Shown here: positions 17,362-26,123 of the stretch, in pieces
Numbering within the stretch: the stretch's first letter is position 1
How the letters are laid out: each line of letters opens with the position of its first letter
From: Psychromonas sp. Urea-02u-13
GTDB taxonomy: Bacteria; Pseudomonadota; Gammaproteobacteria; Enterobacterales; Psychromonadaceae
NCBI RefSeq assembly: GCF_002835995.1
Contig: NZ_PJBZ01000072.1
Coordinates: forward strand, 1-40,347
Direction: 5' to 3'
Length of the DNA: 40,347 nt
Translations under genes and position numbers: made by a program
The notes under the pieces: model-generated
Told to the model about the DNA's origin: nothing
Databases searched by the model: none
The model's input: the letters and a program-made list of their open reading frames with translations, nothing else

Positions 17362-17850
17362 ATGAAAGGCAATCAGAAGGTTATCGACAGTTTCAATCAC
17401 TTATTAGCAAATGAACTGGCCGCTATTGATCAATATTTTATTCATTCACGTATGTACGATGATTGGGGATTAAATGAGCTCTATGAGCGTCTTGAACATG
17501 AGCGCGAAGAAGAAACAGAACATGCCGATTTTTTAATTAAACGTATGTTATTTTTGGAAGGAAAACCAAATCTAGTAAAACGTCGTGATCTGCTTATTGG
17601 CAATGACGTCAAAGAGATGATGGAAAACGATTTAGTGTTAGAAATGGAGGTTGTTGTGGCATTACGTGAAGTCATTAGCGTCTGTGAGCAAGAGCATGAT
17701 TATCAATCCAGAGAAATTTTAGAAAAATTACTCTTTGATACCGAAGAAGATCATGTTTATTGGTTAGAGCAACAAATTGGCTTGATCGGAAAAATTGGTA
17801 TAGAGAACTACATTCAATCAAAAATGGGTGCGAGTAATCCAGCAACTTAA
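17362..17850 (+). CDS. bfr: Bacterioferritin, ferroxidase-type subunit
   Basis: This 162-residue subunit of the 24-mer iron-storage shell keeps the full di-iron ferroxidase site: Glu18, Tyr25, Glu51, His54, Glu94, Glu127 and His130 by E. coli numbering, which aligns without gaps over this stretch. Position 52 is Thr instead of Met, so it cannot provide the usual heme ligand. It should oxidise Fe(II) and move iron into the core. The second bfr gene starts 18 bases after it and shows the opposite pattern, so the two products probably form mixed shells. GGGAG precedes the ATG. Confidence 0.95.
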   Translation: MKGNQKVIDSFNHLLANELAAIDQYFIHSRMYDDWGLNELYERLEHEREEETEHADFLIKRMLFLEGKPNLVKRRDLLIGNDVKEMMENDLVLEMEVVVALREVISVCEQEHDYQSREILEKLLFDTEEDHVYWLEQQIGLIGKIGIENYIQSKMGASNPAT

Positions 17851-17868
17851 CCAGCAAAGGGGTCGGTC

Positions 17869-18333
17869 ATGAAGAGCAATAAAGATGTTATCAAGCAACT
17901 AAATACCGTGTTGGGTAATGAGTTAGTTGCCATTAACCAATATTTTTTACATGCAAGAATGCATAAAAACTGGGGATTTGAAGCACTCAACAAAGCGGAT
18001 TATAAACGTTCGATTAAAGTGATGAAAAATGCAGATGAGCTGATCGAACGCGTCTTATTTTTAGAAGGTTTACCTAATGTTCAGTTATTGGGTCGCTTGC
18101 GTATTGGCCAGCACTGTGAAGAGATGTTACAAGCAAACCTCGATTTCGAAATGGAATCACGCACTGTATTAGTGAATGCGATAACACATTGTGAGAATGT
18201 ACAAGACTATGTGAGTCGCGATTTATTGGAAGATATTTTAGAAGCGCAGGAAGAGCAAATTGATTGGATAGAAGCACAACAATATTTAATTGAAAAAGCA
18301 GGTATACAAAACTATTTACAAGAAAAAATGTAA
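17869..18333 (+). CDS. bfr: Bacterioferritin, heme-binding subunit
   Basis: This 154-residue subunit has Met52, the axial heme ligand used at the dimer interface. Four of the ferroxidase residues are replaced: Glu51 by Val, His54 by Asn, Glu127 by Gln and His130 by Gln; Glu18, Tyr25 and Glu94 remain. It is therefore expected to bind heme and to conduct electrons for iron release but not to oxidise iron itself. This alpha/beta division of labour is known from Pseudomonas putida and Neisseria. GGGGTC lies just before the ATG, and the gene is in one operon with the ferroxidase-type subunit. The converging bfd gene encodes the electron donor for heme-mediated release. Confidence 0.95.
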   Translation: MKSNKDVIKQLNTVLGNELVAINQYFLHARMHKNWGFEALNKADYKRSIKVMKNADELIERVLFLEGLPNVQLLGRLRIGQHCEEMLQANLDFEMESRTVLVNAITHCENVQDYVSRDLLEDILEAQEEQIDWIEAQQYLIEKAGIQNYLQEKM

Positions 18334-18358
18334 TCTGGTTTCACTTAGCATGTAAATC

Positions 18359-18409
18359 TTCTGTATAGCAAAGCTATCCTAATTGGTTATGCAGAATTTT
18401 TATTTTTTT
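18359..18409 (+). terminator. Terminator after the bfr pair
   Basis: A 9-bp stem TTCTGTATA/TATGCAGAA (one G-T pair) is followed by TTTTTATTTTTTT. It ends the plus-strand bfr operon and reaches the stop codon of the converging bfd gene. Confidence 0.65.
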
Positions 18410-18599
18410 AAGTGAGTTGCGTGGCTAAATCATAACGCTCAGAGGCCATCGCTAATGTGCTTTTAGCAAACTGCATACAACGTCCACATTGATTTGCTAC
18501 ATTCAATTGCTCGCGTAATTGTTGCATAGAATTCACGCCTTGGCCCACTGCGGTTTCAATGTCTTCTTCTGTAATACCGTGGCAGATACATACAAACAT
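18408..18599 (-). CDS. bfd: Bacterioferritin-associated ferredoxin
   Basis: This 63-residue [2Fe-2S] protein has the Bfd motif: MFVCICHGITEEDIE at the start and NQCGRCMQFAK later, giving four cysteines in CXC and CXXC pairs. It reduces the heme of bacterioferritin so that stored Fe(III) is released when iron is short. I chose the ATG at 18599, with TAGGA upstream, rather than a start at 18644, because the family begins at this point. The Fur box at 18675-18693 fits iron-starvation induction. It converges on the bfr operon. Confidence 0.95.
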   Translation of the reverse strand: MFVCICHGITEEDIETAVGQGVNSMQQLREQLNVANQCGRCMQFAKSTLAMASERYDLATQLT

Positions 18600-18674
18600 A
18601 ACTTTCCTATTAATCTCAATATCTCTCATTGCTATTATTAGCAATTAGCAGGGAGCGGTTGCACAAACAATAAC

Positions 18675-18693
18675 AGAAATGATAATCACTATC
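18675..18693 (-). promoter_or_regulatory. Fur box upstream of bfd
   Basis: AGAAATGATAATCACTATC matches the 19-base Fur consensus (GATAATGATAATCATTATC) at 15 positions. It lies 76 bases before the bfd start. Fur with iron would repress bfd, so that the ferredoxin is made when iron is needed. Confidence 0.8.
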
Positions 18694-18924
18694 AAACCTG
18701 AGTGTGGTTATTTATCGTTACTTTCACTGCCCCGGTTAGTCACTTTGATGGTCAAAAATAATAAACCGCATGATAAACAAACACTTAATTTATAAATACG
18801 CTTTATCCTTCAACTTATTATTTGAGGCGCTTAGCAGTGCTCGTTTGCCTTAAAAAGATAAACCCCGTAACATTCTATTTATACCCATAAAACGATTGAT
18901 TTAGTTCAACAAGAGAATATAAAT

Positions 18925-19176
18925 ATGAACAACGAAGCAGATATCATCAGTACCCTAGAAGAGTTAGAACGCTTTTTAATTTCAGTTGAAAATGGCGGAT
19001 TAGGCTTAACCAATGTAGAAGGTGTCGCGATGGCAACAAACAATAAAGATGGTCGCCGTTTTGTCGCCGTATTAGACGATAAACAGCAGTTAGTCTTGTC
19101 GCGTTGGATCACTGAAGAAGTATTTCAAACAGGTCAAGATAGAGTACGTAACGGCCCAGGTCGCTGCATTAACTAA
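18925..19176 (+). CDS. Small protein, unknown function
   Basis: This 83-residue protein begins at the ATG at 18925. It has a helical first part (DIISTLEELERFLISVENGG) and a beta-rich part (RRFVAVLDDKQQLVLSRWIT), and ends NGPGRCIN. There is no signal peptide or membrane segment. I do not recognise a family, but composition and codon use fit a real gene, and it has its own downstream hairpin. It lies between bfd (divergent) and metNIQ without an operon link to either. Confidence 0.6.
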   Translation: MNNEADIISTLEELERFLISVENGGLGLTNVEGVAMATNNKDGRRFVAVLDDKQQLVLSRWITEEVFQTGQDRVRNGPGRCIN

Positions 19177-19200
19177 TATCAGTATTAATGATCACAAAAG

Positions 19201-19254
19201 AGTGATGCCTTATTATTTGAATCCCAGTTTAAATAATAGATATCCTGCATCACT
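19201..19254 (+). terminator. Imperfect hairpin after the 83-residue gene
   Basis: AGTGATGC pairs with GCATCACT, and the inner arms TTATTATTT and AAATAATA extend the stem with small bulges. It lies 25 bases after the stop at 19176. The following T-run is short (TTTATCC), so termination may be weak. Confidence 0.5.
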
Positions 19255-19476
19255 TTATCCTCCTTGTTTAAAACCCGCCCTAATAGCAAAATTTAAATAA
19301 TAAGCTCTCATATTTTATTGTTCAGTCCCCTCTTTATTAACACTTTACCCCCGTTAAAAAAGCCTCCTTTTTTAACAAGTCGTTACGGGCTTTATCAAAA
19401 AATCAAAACAGCGCTAATAAAATGAGAGTAATAATGAATAAGATATAGCTCTTTAGTGATAGCCAACTGTTGATTT

Positions 19477-19492
19477 AGACGTCTAGATGGCT
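19477..19492 (+). promoter_or_regulatory. MetJ operator (met box pair)
   Basis: AGACGTCT, the exact consensus met box, is followed directly by AGATGGCT, a five-of-eight match. Tandem 8-base boxes are how MetJ dimers bind with S-adenosylmethionine. The site is 84 bases before metN, so the transporter should be repressed when methionine is plentiful. Confidence 0.88.
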
Positions 19493-19575
19493 TACCATCA
19501 AAATGCAAATAAAGGTTAGTGTCATTATCATTGGGTATTGATTAAAACCTAAACAACATTATTTCAGGATATCCG

Positions 19576-20610
19576 ATGATAACAATAAACAATGTTAACA
19601 AAGTCTTTTATCAAGGTGACAAAGCGATCCATGCACTTTCAGAGATTAACCTCAGCATTGCTGAAGGCAGTATTTTTGGTGTCATTGGTTCATCGGGTGC
19701 CGGTAAAAGTACGTTAATCCGCTGCGTTAATTTATTAGAGCGACCAACAAGTGGCCAAGTGATTGTTGATGGCACCGATTTAACCGCCCTTTCAAAACAA
19801 GATTTAACCCAAGCTCGCCGAAAAATAGGCATGATTTTCCAGCATTTTAATTTGTTATCTTCACGTACTGTGTTTCACAATGTTGCTTTGCCGTTAGAAT
19901 TGGCCGGATTAAGCAAAAAAGACATCAAAGCGAAAGTGGAAGGATTATTAACATTAGTGGGTTTAGCAGACAAACGTGATACCTACCCTGCAAATTTAAG
20001 TGGCGGTCAAAAGCAACGTGTCGCGATTGCACGTGCATTAGCCTCTGACCCAAAAGTATTATTGTGTGATGAAGCAACCAGTGCGTTAGACCCTGCCACG
20101 ACACAATCTATCTTAGCGCTATTACGTAAAATTAATAAAGAGTTGAACCTGACCATTTTGTTAATTACCCATGAAATGGCAGTGGTAAAAGGCATTTGTG
20201 AAGAAGTCGCGATTATCGGTGACGGTAAGCTGGTTGAAAACGGGAAAGTAGGTGATATTTTTGCCCATCCTAAAACGGCATTAGCCCGTGACTTTATTCG
20301 TTCAACACTCGACCTGACAATTCCTGAAGATTATCAAGCTCGCTTACAACCAACACAAATTGAAAACAGCTTCCCGCTGATTCGTTTAGAGTTCACGGGC
20401 GCTTCCGTTGACTCACCTGTGATTAGCCACGTTGCACGCGAGTTTAATATTGATATCAGCATTCTGAGTTCAAATATGGATTATGTTGGTGGGGTTAAAT
20501 TTGGCCTCATGCTAGCAGAATTTTTAGGACCCAATGACGCGGCCGAGCAAGCCATTCAATATCTAAAAGATAATAAAGTAGAATTAGAGGTACTTGGTTA
20601 TGTCGCTTAA
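19576..20610 (+). CDS. metN: Methionine ABC transporter, ATPase
   Basis: This 344-residue ATPase powers D- and L-methionine import. Walker A is GSSGAGKST (38-46), the ABC signature [15 protein letters not shown] starts near 139, and Walker [13 protein letters not shown] near 162. The last 80 residues (from about 265) are the NIL domain, which binds methionine and inhibits transport when the cell has enough. The ATG at 19576 is preceded by CAGGA. It overlaps metI by 11 bases, and metQ follows; a MetJ operator lies upstream. Confidence 0.97.
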   Translation: MITINNVNKVFYQGDKAIHALSEINLSIAEGSIFGVIGSSGAGKSTLIRCVNLLERPTSGQVIVDGTDLTALSKQDLTQARRKIGMIFQHFNLLSSRTVFHNVALPLELAGLSKKDIKAKVEGLLTLVGLADKRDTYPANLSGGQKQRVAIARALASDPKVLLCDEATSALDPATTQSILALLRKINKELNLTILLITHEMAVVKGICEEVAIIGDGKLVENGKVGDIFAHPKTALARDFIRSTLDLTIPEDYQARLQPTQIENSFPLIRLEFTGASVDSPVISHVAREFNIDISILSSNMDYVGGVKFGLMLAEFLGPNDAAEQAIQYLKDNKVELEVLGYVA

Positions 20611-21286
20611 TGCATTAACCCTTTGGTGGTCTGAAAACACACGATTAATCGAACTATTATGGGATTCTTTAGGGCAAACCTTAGCCATGGTATTTAGCTC
20701 TGGTTTTATCGGTTTTGCACTGGGTATTCCCCTTGGCGTGTTATTACACCTGAGTAAGAAAAATGGTTTATTAGAAAACGTCGCTTTCAATAAAATCCTC
20801 GGCATCGTGGTGAATGTGGGCCGTTCAGTACCCTTCATTATTTTGCTGGTTGCCCTTATTCCGGTAACACGTTTTCTTGTTGGCACCTCGATTGGCACCG
20901 CTGCAGCTGTTGTGCCTCTTACTATTGGCGCAATTCCGTTTATTGCCCGTTTAGTTGAAGGTGCGTTATTAGAAGTACCCTCTGGCTTAGTGGAAGCCGC
21001 ACAAGCGATGGGCGCGAAACCGCTACAAATTATTATGAAAGTGCTATTACCAGAAGCGTTGCCAGGCATTATTAATGCAGTGACGATAACTTTAGTAACA
21101 CTCGTGGGTTACTCGGCAATGGCCGGTACAGTTGGTGGTGGCGGTTTAGGTGATGTTGGTATTCGTTATGGTTACCAACGTTTCGATGGCACGGTAATGA
21201 TGATTACTGTGGTTATCTTAGTATTGTTAGTACAAATTATTCAATCTGTTGGTGATCACTTAGTTAAACGCGTTGATCATCGTTAA
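20600..21286 (+). CDS. metI: Methionine ABC transporter, permease
   Basis: This 228-residue permease subunit has five helices and the coupling loop [27 protein letters not shown] (EAA motif), here read as [20 protein letters not shown]. The N-terminal half shows [16 protein letters not shown] and [20 protein letters not shown], matching MetI. I prefer the ATG at 20600, within the last codons of metN, to the TTG at 20594. The overlap implies translational coupling with metN. Confidence 0.95.
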   Translation: MSLNALTLWWSENTRLIELLWDSLGQTLAMVFSSGFIGFALGIPLGVLLHLSKKNGLLENVAFNKILGIVVNVGRSVPFIILLVALIPVTRFLVGTSIGTAAAVVPLTIGAIPFIARLVEGALLEVPSGLVEAAQAMGAKPLQIIMKVLLPEALPGIINAVTITLVTLVGYSAMAGTVGGGGLGDVGIRYGYQRFDGTVMMITVVILVLLVQIIQSVGDHLVKRVDHR

Positions 21287-21350
21287 TTTTTAAACACACT
21301 TACTCAACACACTTATTTACTCAAATACTCTTAATTAAAAAGGAAATTTT

Positions 21351-22172
21351 ATGAACTTTAATATTAAAAAAGTCTTAACCATTTTAGGCTTAGTTTCAAC
21401 AGTTGCACTATTTGGTTGTGGCGAAGAGAAAGTAGCACCCACGGCTAAAAGCGCGACTGTGACTATCGGCGTTATTGCCGGCGCAGAAGCACAAGTTGCT
21501 GAAGTTGCTGTAAAAGTAGCAAAAGAGAAATATGGTTTAGACGTTAAATTGGTGACATTCTCTGATTACATCACCCCTAATGCAGCATTAGATGAAGGCT
21601 CTATCGATGCAAACGCATTCCAACATAAACCATATTTAGATCAGCAAGTTAACGATCGTGGTTACAAATTCGAAATTGCAGGCAATACCTTAGTTTACCC
21701 AATTGCAGGTTACTCAAGCAAAATAAAATCATTAGACGAACTAAAAGAAGGTGATCAAATCGCTGTACCAAGTGATCCAACTAACCTGGGTCGTTCTTTG
21801 ATTTTGTTACAAGCACAGGGTTTATTAACGCTTAAAGAAGGTGTTGGCCTTGAAGCAACAGTACTCGATATTGTGAGCAGCGAGAAGAACCTAAAAATCA
21901 TTGAATTAGAAGCAGCTCAACTACCACGTGCATTAGACGATGTTAGCCTTGCGATTATCAATACAACTTACGCAAGTTCAATTAACCTTTCGCCTGAGCA
22001 AGATGGTTTGTTTGTTGAAGATAAAAAATCACCTTACGTTAACATCATTGTTGCACGTACTGATAACGTACAATCAGAAAACGTACAGAACTTTGTTAAA
22101 GCATACCAATCAGATGAAGTTTACAATGCGGCATTTGAAATTTTTAAAGGCGGTATCGTTAAAGGCTGGTAA
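21351..22172 (+). CDS. metQ: Methionine-binding lipoprotein
   Basis: This 273-residue lipoprotein delivers methionine to the MetNI complex. The signal peptide ends in a lipobox LFGC, with lipidation expected on Cys23. The NlpA/MetQ fold is clear: ATVTIGVIAGAEAQVAEVA, LVTFSDYITPNAALDEGSID, NAFQHKPYLDQQVNDRGY, and VPSDPTNLGRSLILLQAQGL. AAGGAA precedes the ATG. It is the last gene of the operon and is followed by a strong terminator. Confidence 0.95.
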   Translation: MNFNIKKVLTILGLVSTVALFGCGEEKVAPTAKSATVTIGVIAGAEAQVAEVAVKVAKEKYGLDVKLVTFSDYITPNAALDEGSIDANAFQHKPYLDQQVNDRGYKFEIAGNTLVYPIAGYSSKIKSLDELKEGDQIAVPSDPTNLGRSLILLQAQGLLTLKEGVGLEATVLDIVSSEKNLKIIELEAAQLPRALDDVSLAIINTTYASSINLSPEQDGLFVEDKKSPYVNIIVARTDNVQSENVQNFVKAYQSDEVYNAAFEIFKGGIVKGW

Positions 22173-22203
22173 GCACTCACTTTAACTCTCCCCTTCTTTT
22201 ATT

Positions 22204-22235
22204 AAAGGTATTAAGCATTGCTTAATACCTTTTTT
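22204..22235 (+). terminator. Terminator of the metNIQ operon
   Basis: A perfect 13-bp stem, AAAGGTATTAAGC/GCTTAATACCTTT, with loop ATT runs into a T-tract. It begins 32 bases after the metQ stop. Confidence 0.9.
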
Positions 22236-22306
22236 CATTTCTATCCCTTCCTCTTCCACTTAATATAAATAACAGAGCAGTCAAAAAAGAGTTCAGCAGA
22301 GGTTAA

Positions 22307-22813
22307 TTAGCCGTGCTTATGGTCAGGCGTTTCTGTAAATGCACTGATGATTAACTCACTTGGTGCATAGTCATCGTCATTACCCGCAATATAACGTAAG
22401 TGTTCCCACGTTAATGTGTAAGCTAAAAATAGACGTTTAACACGCTTTGAGTGGATCTGTTTATCATTGATCAGTTGGCTACCCGCATAACCTTGTAAGC
22501 TTTCAATAATATTAATAAAACGCAACCAACGTTTAGCTTGTGTCTGGTTATCAATGCTATCACCGACGGCTAAATAGAAAGCTTCTAACGCAGACCAGAA
22601 ACGTGGATCTGTTTCAGTATTGTTACTTTTTCTCGCAAGCTTAACGGCCTGCGTAAAAGTCAGTGCGCTTAACCCTTGGTGTTGAAGGTAATCAGCCAAT
22701 TGCTGTTTAATAAAATCAAAACCCTGCTGTAAAAGGTCATCTTCACCTAGGTTATCTTGGTTATCTTGGTTATTGACGGCTTGCTCTAAAAACGCGTTAA
22801 ATTGTTCGTTCAT
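22307..22813 (-). CDS. Unknown cytosolic protein
   Basis: This 168-residue protein lacks signal and membrane segments. The body is helical and rich in aromatic residues: SALEAFYLAVGDSIDNQTQA, KRWLRFINIIESLQGYAG and RLFLAYTLTWEHLRYIAGN. Near the N-terminus NQDNQDN is encoded by a short 9-base tandem repeat (22750-22772), which could vary in length. I do not recognise the family. It is monocistronic and sits between the met terminator and the hydrolase gene. Confidence 0.7.
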   Translation of the reverse strand: MNEQFNAFLEQAVNNQDNQDNLGEDDLLQQGFDFIKQQLADYLQHQGLSALTFTQAVKLARKSNNTETDPRFWSALEAFYLAVGDSIDNQTQAKRWLRFINIIESLQGYAGSQLINDKQIHSKRVKRLFLAYTLTWEHLRYIAGNDDDYAPSELIISAFTETPDHKHG

Positions 22814-22906
22814 GTGACTTCCTAAATTAAGTTATGTTTATTAAGCCATTTTAATCGGTGAGGTCTTAATTTGCTAAGTTTATATCACTTCATTTTTTGT
22901 TTTAAT

Positions 22907-22937
22907 CTCGTTCCCACGCTCTGCGTGGTAATGCATA
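22907..22937. repeat. Fragment of a dispersed palindromic repeat
   Basis: The stretch contains CGTTCCCACGC and GCGTGGTAATGCAT around a CCACGC-TCT-GCGTGG hairpin. This sequence pattern is widely dispersed in many gammaproteobacterial genomes. Only one short unit is present here. Confidence 0.55.
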
Positions 22938-22984
22938 ACAACCACAACTTACAAATATCAATCAGCCCAACTTCATAAATAAGT

Positions 22985-23536
22985 TTATTTACGTAACAAG
23001 TCTGTACCCGCTAATTGAGCAATCCACTGTTCTGCCTCGGGCCACTGGCCAAACCCTGCTTCAGTGTGAAAATGTGATGCGCCTTTTACCAAAATCAATT
23101 CACTTCCCCAATCGTTTCCTATTTTCTCACTGCGCAGAGCACTGCTATGTTCGTCATTATCACTGTAAATTAGCTTTGTCTTAAAAGGTAATCGGCCTTC
23201 AGGTAAAGGGCGTTGAACATGAATAGGTTCAATGGCACTCTCACTGTCGATATCAGCAGGGGCCACTAATAACGCCCCTTTCACTTTACTGCTATCGCAA
23301 GCAAGTGCCCACTGTGCAATCGCAACAGCGCCACAACTATGACCTACTAGGATAATCTCGCCCTCTATTTTTGACAGTGTTTCTTCAATTCCTTGAATCC
23401 ATTTTTCACGCTCAGGGCTTAACCAATCTTGCTGTATGACACGTTGAAAATTAACAAACTTATCTTCTAATAACGTTTGCCAATGTGCCGGCCCTGCATT
23501 GGTATACCCGGGTACATTTACGATGGTAATAGCCAT
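22985..23536 (-). CDS. RBBP9/YdeN-type alpha/beta hydrolase
   Basis: This 183-residue serine hydrolase belongs to the RBBP9 (YdeN) family. The start at 23536 gives the family N-terminus MAITIVNVPGYTNAGPAHWQ. The nucleophile elbow GHSCG contains Ser67. The acid is likely in IYSDNDEHSS, and the histidine in GASHFHTEAGFG, which is the family's conserved end. Natural substrates of these small hydrolases are mostly unknown. The gene is monocistronic; downstream of its stop lies the dispersed palindrome. Confidence 0.88.
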   Translation of the reverse strand: MAITIVNVPGYTNAGPAHWQTLLEDKFVNFQRVIQQDWLSPEREKWIQGIEETLSKIEGEIILVGHSCGAVAIAQWALACDSSKVKGALLVAPADIDSESAIEPIHVQRPLPEGRLPFKTKLIYSDNDEHSSALRSEKIGNDWGSELILVKGASHFHTEAGFGQWPEAEQWIAQLAGTDLLRK

Positions 23537-23866
23537 AAAATTGATGATCCTTCTGTGCACTTGTTTAGTGGTTAAATAGTTTAGTGGTTAAATGATTAAG
23601 TGATTAAGTGATGATAGTCAGCAGTGTCGTTAATATAACTCAAATATTCTGTCACGGTAACATGACAGTTAAAGAACCGCTCAGTGCGTATCAATTTACT
23701 TGAGTCCCTTCCATTAGCCACTTAAAAATGCCTCCTGTAACAAGAAGAAAAACCAGCGAATCACTGTATCTTTGCCTAAAAACCTCGGGATACTCTTGTG
23801 ATAACTTGCCTATCATTGTGGGATAATTGTTACTTAGACTGATCTTACTTAAACAAGGAGACAGTT
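23537..23866. other. Intergenic region with short direct repeats
   Basis: About 330 bases lie between divergent genes. Near 23566-23612 TTTAGTGGTTAAAT is repeated, followed by GATTAAGT twice. AAGGAG stands eight bases before the ATG at 23867. No promoter can be fixed with confidence, and no gene is seen. Confidence 0.5.
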
Positions 23867-24568
23867 ATGAAATTCAAACAAACGTTAACATCACTATCAA
23901 TAATCTCAACGCTATTAGCAAGCGCTAATGTCAATGCCGCAAACCTTGATATTGAACTAATCAATTTAACCCACTCTATTGCCTTCACACCGATATTGGT
24001 TGCAGCACATGATCAACAAACGTCATTATTTCATTTAGGTGAAAGCGCAACGGTCGCTTTGCAGAAAATGGCAGAAGGAGGCAATACCTCAGATTTAAAA
24101 ACAGCCATTACAGCCTCTTCTGGCGTTAATTTAGATTTAACTTCAGCCCCTAGTTTAGCGGGTTTGACCTCAATGGGTACTCTCGATACTGGCGAAAACA
24201 TGTATTTATCGTTAACTGCGATGATGCTGCCAACTAACGATGGTTTTGTGGGGTTAGATAGCTGGAAAATCCCTACTGAAGCAGGCACTTATACCATTAT
24301 GCTTAACGCTTATGATGCTGGTACTGAAATCAATGATGAAATTATTAATGGTGGTGGAATGCCCGGCACACCAGGTATTCCAGCCGACCCTAGTGGCAAT
24401 GCAGGTACTGGGGCAACAGGCGCAAGTTCGAATGAAGCCAATGACAAAGTACATATACACCCTGGTAATGTAGGTGATACCGATGCGAATGGCGGGATTT
24501 CTGATCTAAACAGCACCGTGCATAGATGGTTAAACCCAGTCGCTAAATTGGTTGTTACTGTTAAGTAA
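23867..24568 (+). CDS. Exported spondin-domain protein
   Basis: This 233-residue protein has a signal peptide (1-24, ending VNA) and one spondin N-type domain, a beta-sandwich found in eukaryotic extracellular matrix proteins and in many marine bacteria. Family features are LDIELINLTHSIAFTPILVA, the NDGFVGLDSW loop, NAYDAGTEINDE and a C-terminal HRWLNPVAKLVVTV strand. A Gly/Pro/Ala-rich insert (about 160-185, MPGTPGIPADPSG) separates two metal-like acidic parts. It is first in an operon of two spondin proteins and a two-component system; the spacing is 11 bases to the next gene. Confidence 0.88.
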   Translation: MKFKQTLTSLSIISTLLASANVNAANLDIELINLTHSIAFTPILVAAHDQQTSLFHLGESATVALQKMAEGGNTSDLKTAITASSGVNLDLTSAPSLAGLTSMGTLDTGENMYLSLTAMMLPTNDGFVGLDSWKIPTEAGTYTIMLNAYDAGTEINDEIINGGGMPGTPGIPADPSGNAGTGATGASSNEANDKVHIHPGNVGDTDANGGISDLNSTVHRWLNPVAKLVVTVK

Positions 24569-24579
24569 GGGGAATATTC

Positions 24580-25275
24580 ATGATTAAAATTAAACGTCAA
24601 AAATACAGATATTTAAGCTTGTTCGCCTTAACCGCTGCTTTATCAGCTTGTGGCGGTAACGATAATGAAGATCATGTCGTTACCGCGCCCTCTCATGTTT
24701 ATGAAGTGACCTTAATGAATATCACCCAAGGGCAGATATTTTCACCTCCTGCATTAACCACACATACGCAGGGCATGAAACTATGGCAAGCCGGAAAAAC
24801 GGCAAGTATTGCCTTAGAAGCCTTAGCTGAAAGTGGTGATAGTAGCCAACTGATTGCATTAAGTGGCATAACAAGCAGCCAAGTAAGTAATGCGCCCATG
24901 ATGCCCGGCGATATGCAAACCTGGACGCTTGAATTAGCCTCGACTGACACACTTAACGTGAGCTTGGCCACCATGCTGATTAATACTAATGATGGTTTTA
25001 CTGGTTTCACCGATATGGATTTGAGCGCAATAGCACTTGGTGAGAGTTATCAGAAAATGTTAGTGGTTTATGATGCTGGCACTGAAATGAACGATGAAGT
25101 GGCGTTACCAGGATCTGGAGGCGAAGCATTTAATGCAAGCCGCGCCGGTGACGTAGACCGAGTCTATGCGCATGCTGGTGTATTAACATCACATGAGTTA
25201 TCAAGCTCAGTACTACTGACCGAACATAAATTTGATAACCCTGCAGCCAAATTAATTATTAAACGTATGCAATAA
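24580..25275 (+). CDS. Spondin-domain lipoprotein
   Basis: This 231-residue protein is a paralogue of the previous one, but it is lipidated: the lipobox LSAC places Cys24 at the membrane. The domain shows YEVTLMNITQGQIFSPPALT, NDGFTGFTDMD, VYDAGTEMNDEVALPG and a final FDNPAAKLIIKRM strand. It lacks the Gly/Pro-rich insert. The two proteins probably work together, one soluble in the periplasm or secreted, the other anchored. AAGGGGAA lies before the ATG. The response regulator follows after 56 bases. Confidence 0.88.
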   Translation: MIKIKRQKYRYLSLFALTAALSACGGNDNEDHVVTAPSHVYEVTLMNITQGQIFSPPALTTHTQGMKLWQAGKTASIALEALAESGDSSQLIALSGITSSQVSNAPMMPGDMQTWTLELASTDTLNVSLATMLINTNDGFTGFTDMDLSAIALGESYQKMLVVYDAGTEMNDEVALPGSGGEAFNASRAGDVDRVYAHAGVLTSHELSSSVLLTEHKFDNPAAKLIIKRMQ

Positions 25276-25331
25276 AATTGTCGGTTAGCAGTTCTTATCT
25301 AATACGAAATGGATAAGAGCTCGCTAAGCTA

Positions 25332-26021
25332 ATGACAAAAAAAATATTACTGGTCGAAGATAATCAAGATATCGCAAATATCATCTCCATTAACTTATCG
25401 ATGCTGAATTATCAGGTAACGGTATTTCATGATGGAAGTGAAGCCTATAAACAACTCAATAAATCGGTTGATTTAGCCATATTCGATATTATGTTACCCG
25501 GCACTGATGGCCTAAAATTGTGTAAACGATTACGCCAATTACAACCTGACGTGGCCATTATTATGTTGACAGCCAAATCATCAGAGTTAGATGTTGTTAA
25601 AGGCCTAGAGAATGGCGCCGATGATTATTTAACCAAACCTTTTTCAGTTTTAGAGTTACAAGCCCGCGTAAAAGCACACTTACGACGCAACAAAAACAAC
25701 ACTCAATTAGATGATAACAAACAAATTTTAACCTTTGGCGAATTAACCATAGATCCCAATTTATACCAAATAACACTGGCAGATAACGTCCTCGACAGCA
25801 CCGCTAAAGAGTTTGAGCTGTTATGTTTTTTAGCCATGCAACCGCAAAGAGTGTTTAGCCGTGAACAATTACTGGAAAACATTTGGGGATATAAACACGA
25901 GGGTTCTGCGCATACGGTTAACTCAACGGTGAATCGATTACGCTCAAAACTAGAAGCAGACCCTGCTAATCCTTTTTGGCTAAAAACAGTGTGGGGCGTT
26001 GGTTATAAGTTCTCTCATTAG
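25332..26021 (+). CDS. OmpR/PhoB-family response regulator
   Basis: This 229-residue regulator has a receiver domain with the acidic pocket (VEDNQD), phosphoacceptor Asp52 (FDIMLPGTDG), Thr80 and Lys102 (TKPF). A winged-helix DNA-binding domain follows from about residue 130 (LTFGELTIDPN, RVFSREQLLENIWGY and WGVGYKF). It is the output partner of the kinase at 26124. Its position directly after the two spondin genes suggests that it controls them or that they report to its kinase. Confidence 0.94.
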   Translation: MTKKILLVEDNQDIANIISINLSMLNYQVTVFHDGSEAYKQLNKSVDLAIFDIMLPGTDGLKLCKRLRQLQPDVAIIMLTAKSSELDVVKGLENGADDYLTKPFSVLELQARVKAHLRRNKNNTQLDDNKQILTFGELTIDPNLYQITLADNVLDSTAKEFELLCFLAMQPQRVFSREQLLENIWGYKHEGSAHTVNSTVNRLRSKLEADPANPFWLKTVWGVGYKFSH

Positions 26022-26123
26022 TTTTAAAATCAGCCAAAAAATTCACTTTAAGAGAAAACACTCTCTCACAATTCGCTCAAGCACATTAGCTTTTAAAGCT
26101 AATTTGAATCATCGAGGTAAACC

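Noticed and set aside
19493-19575. A methionine riboswitch before metN
   Set aside because: The 83 bases show no SAM-riboswitch core, and the MetJ operator explains control.
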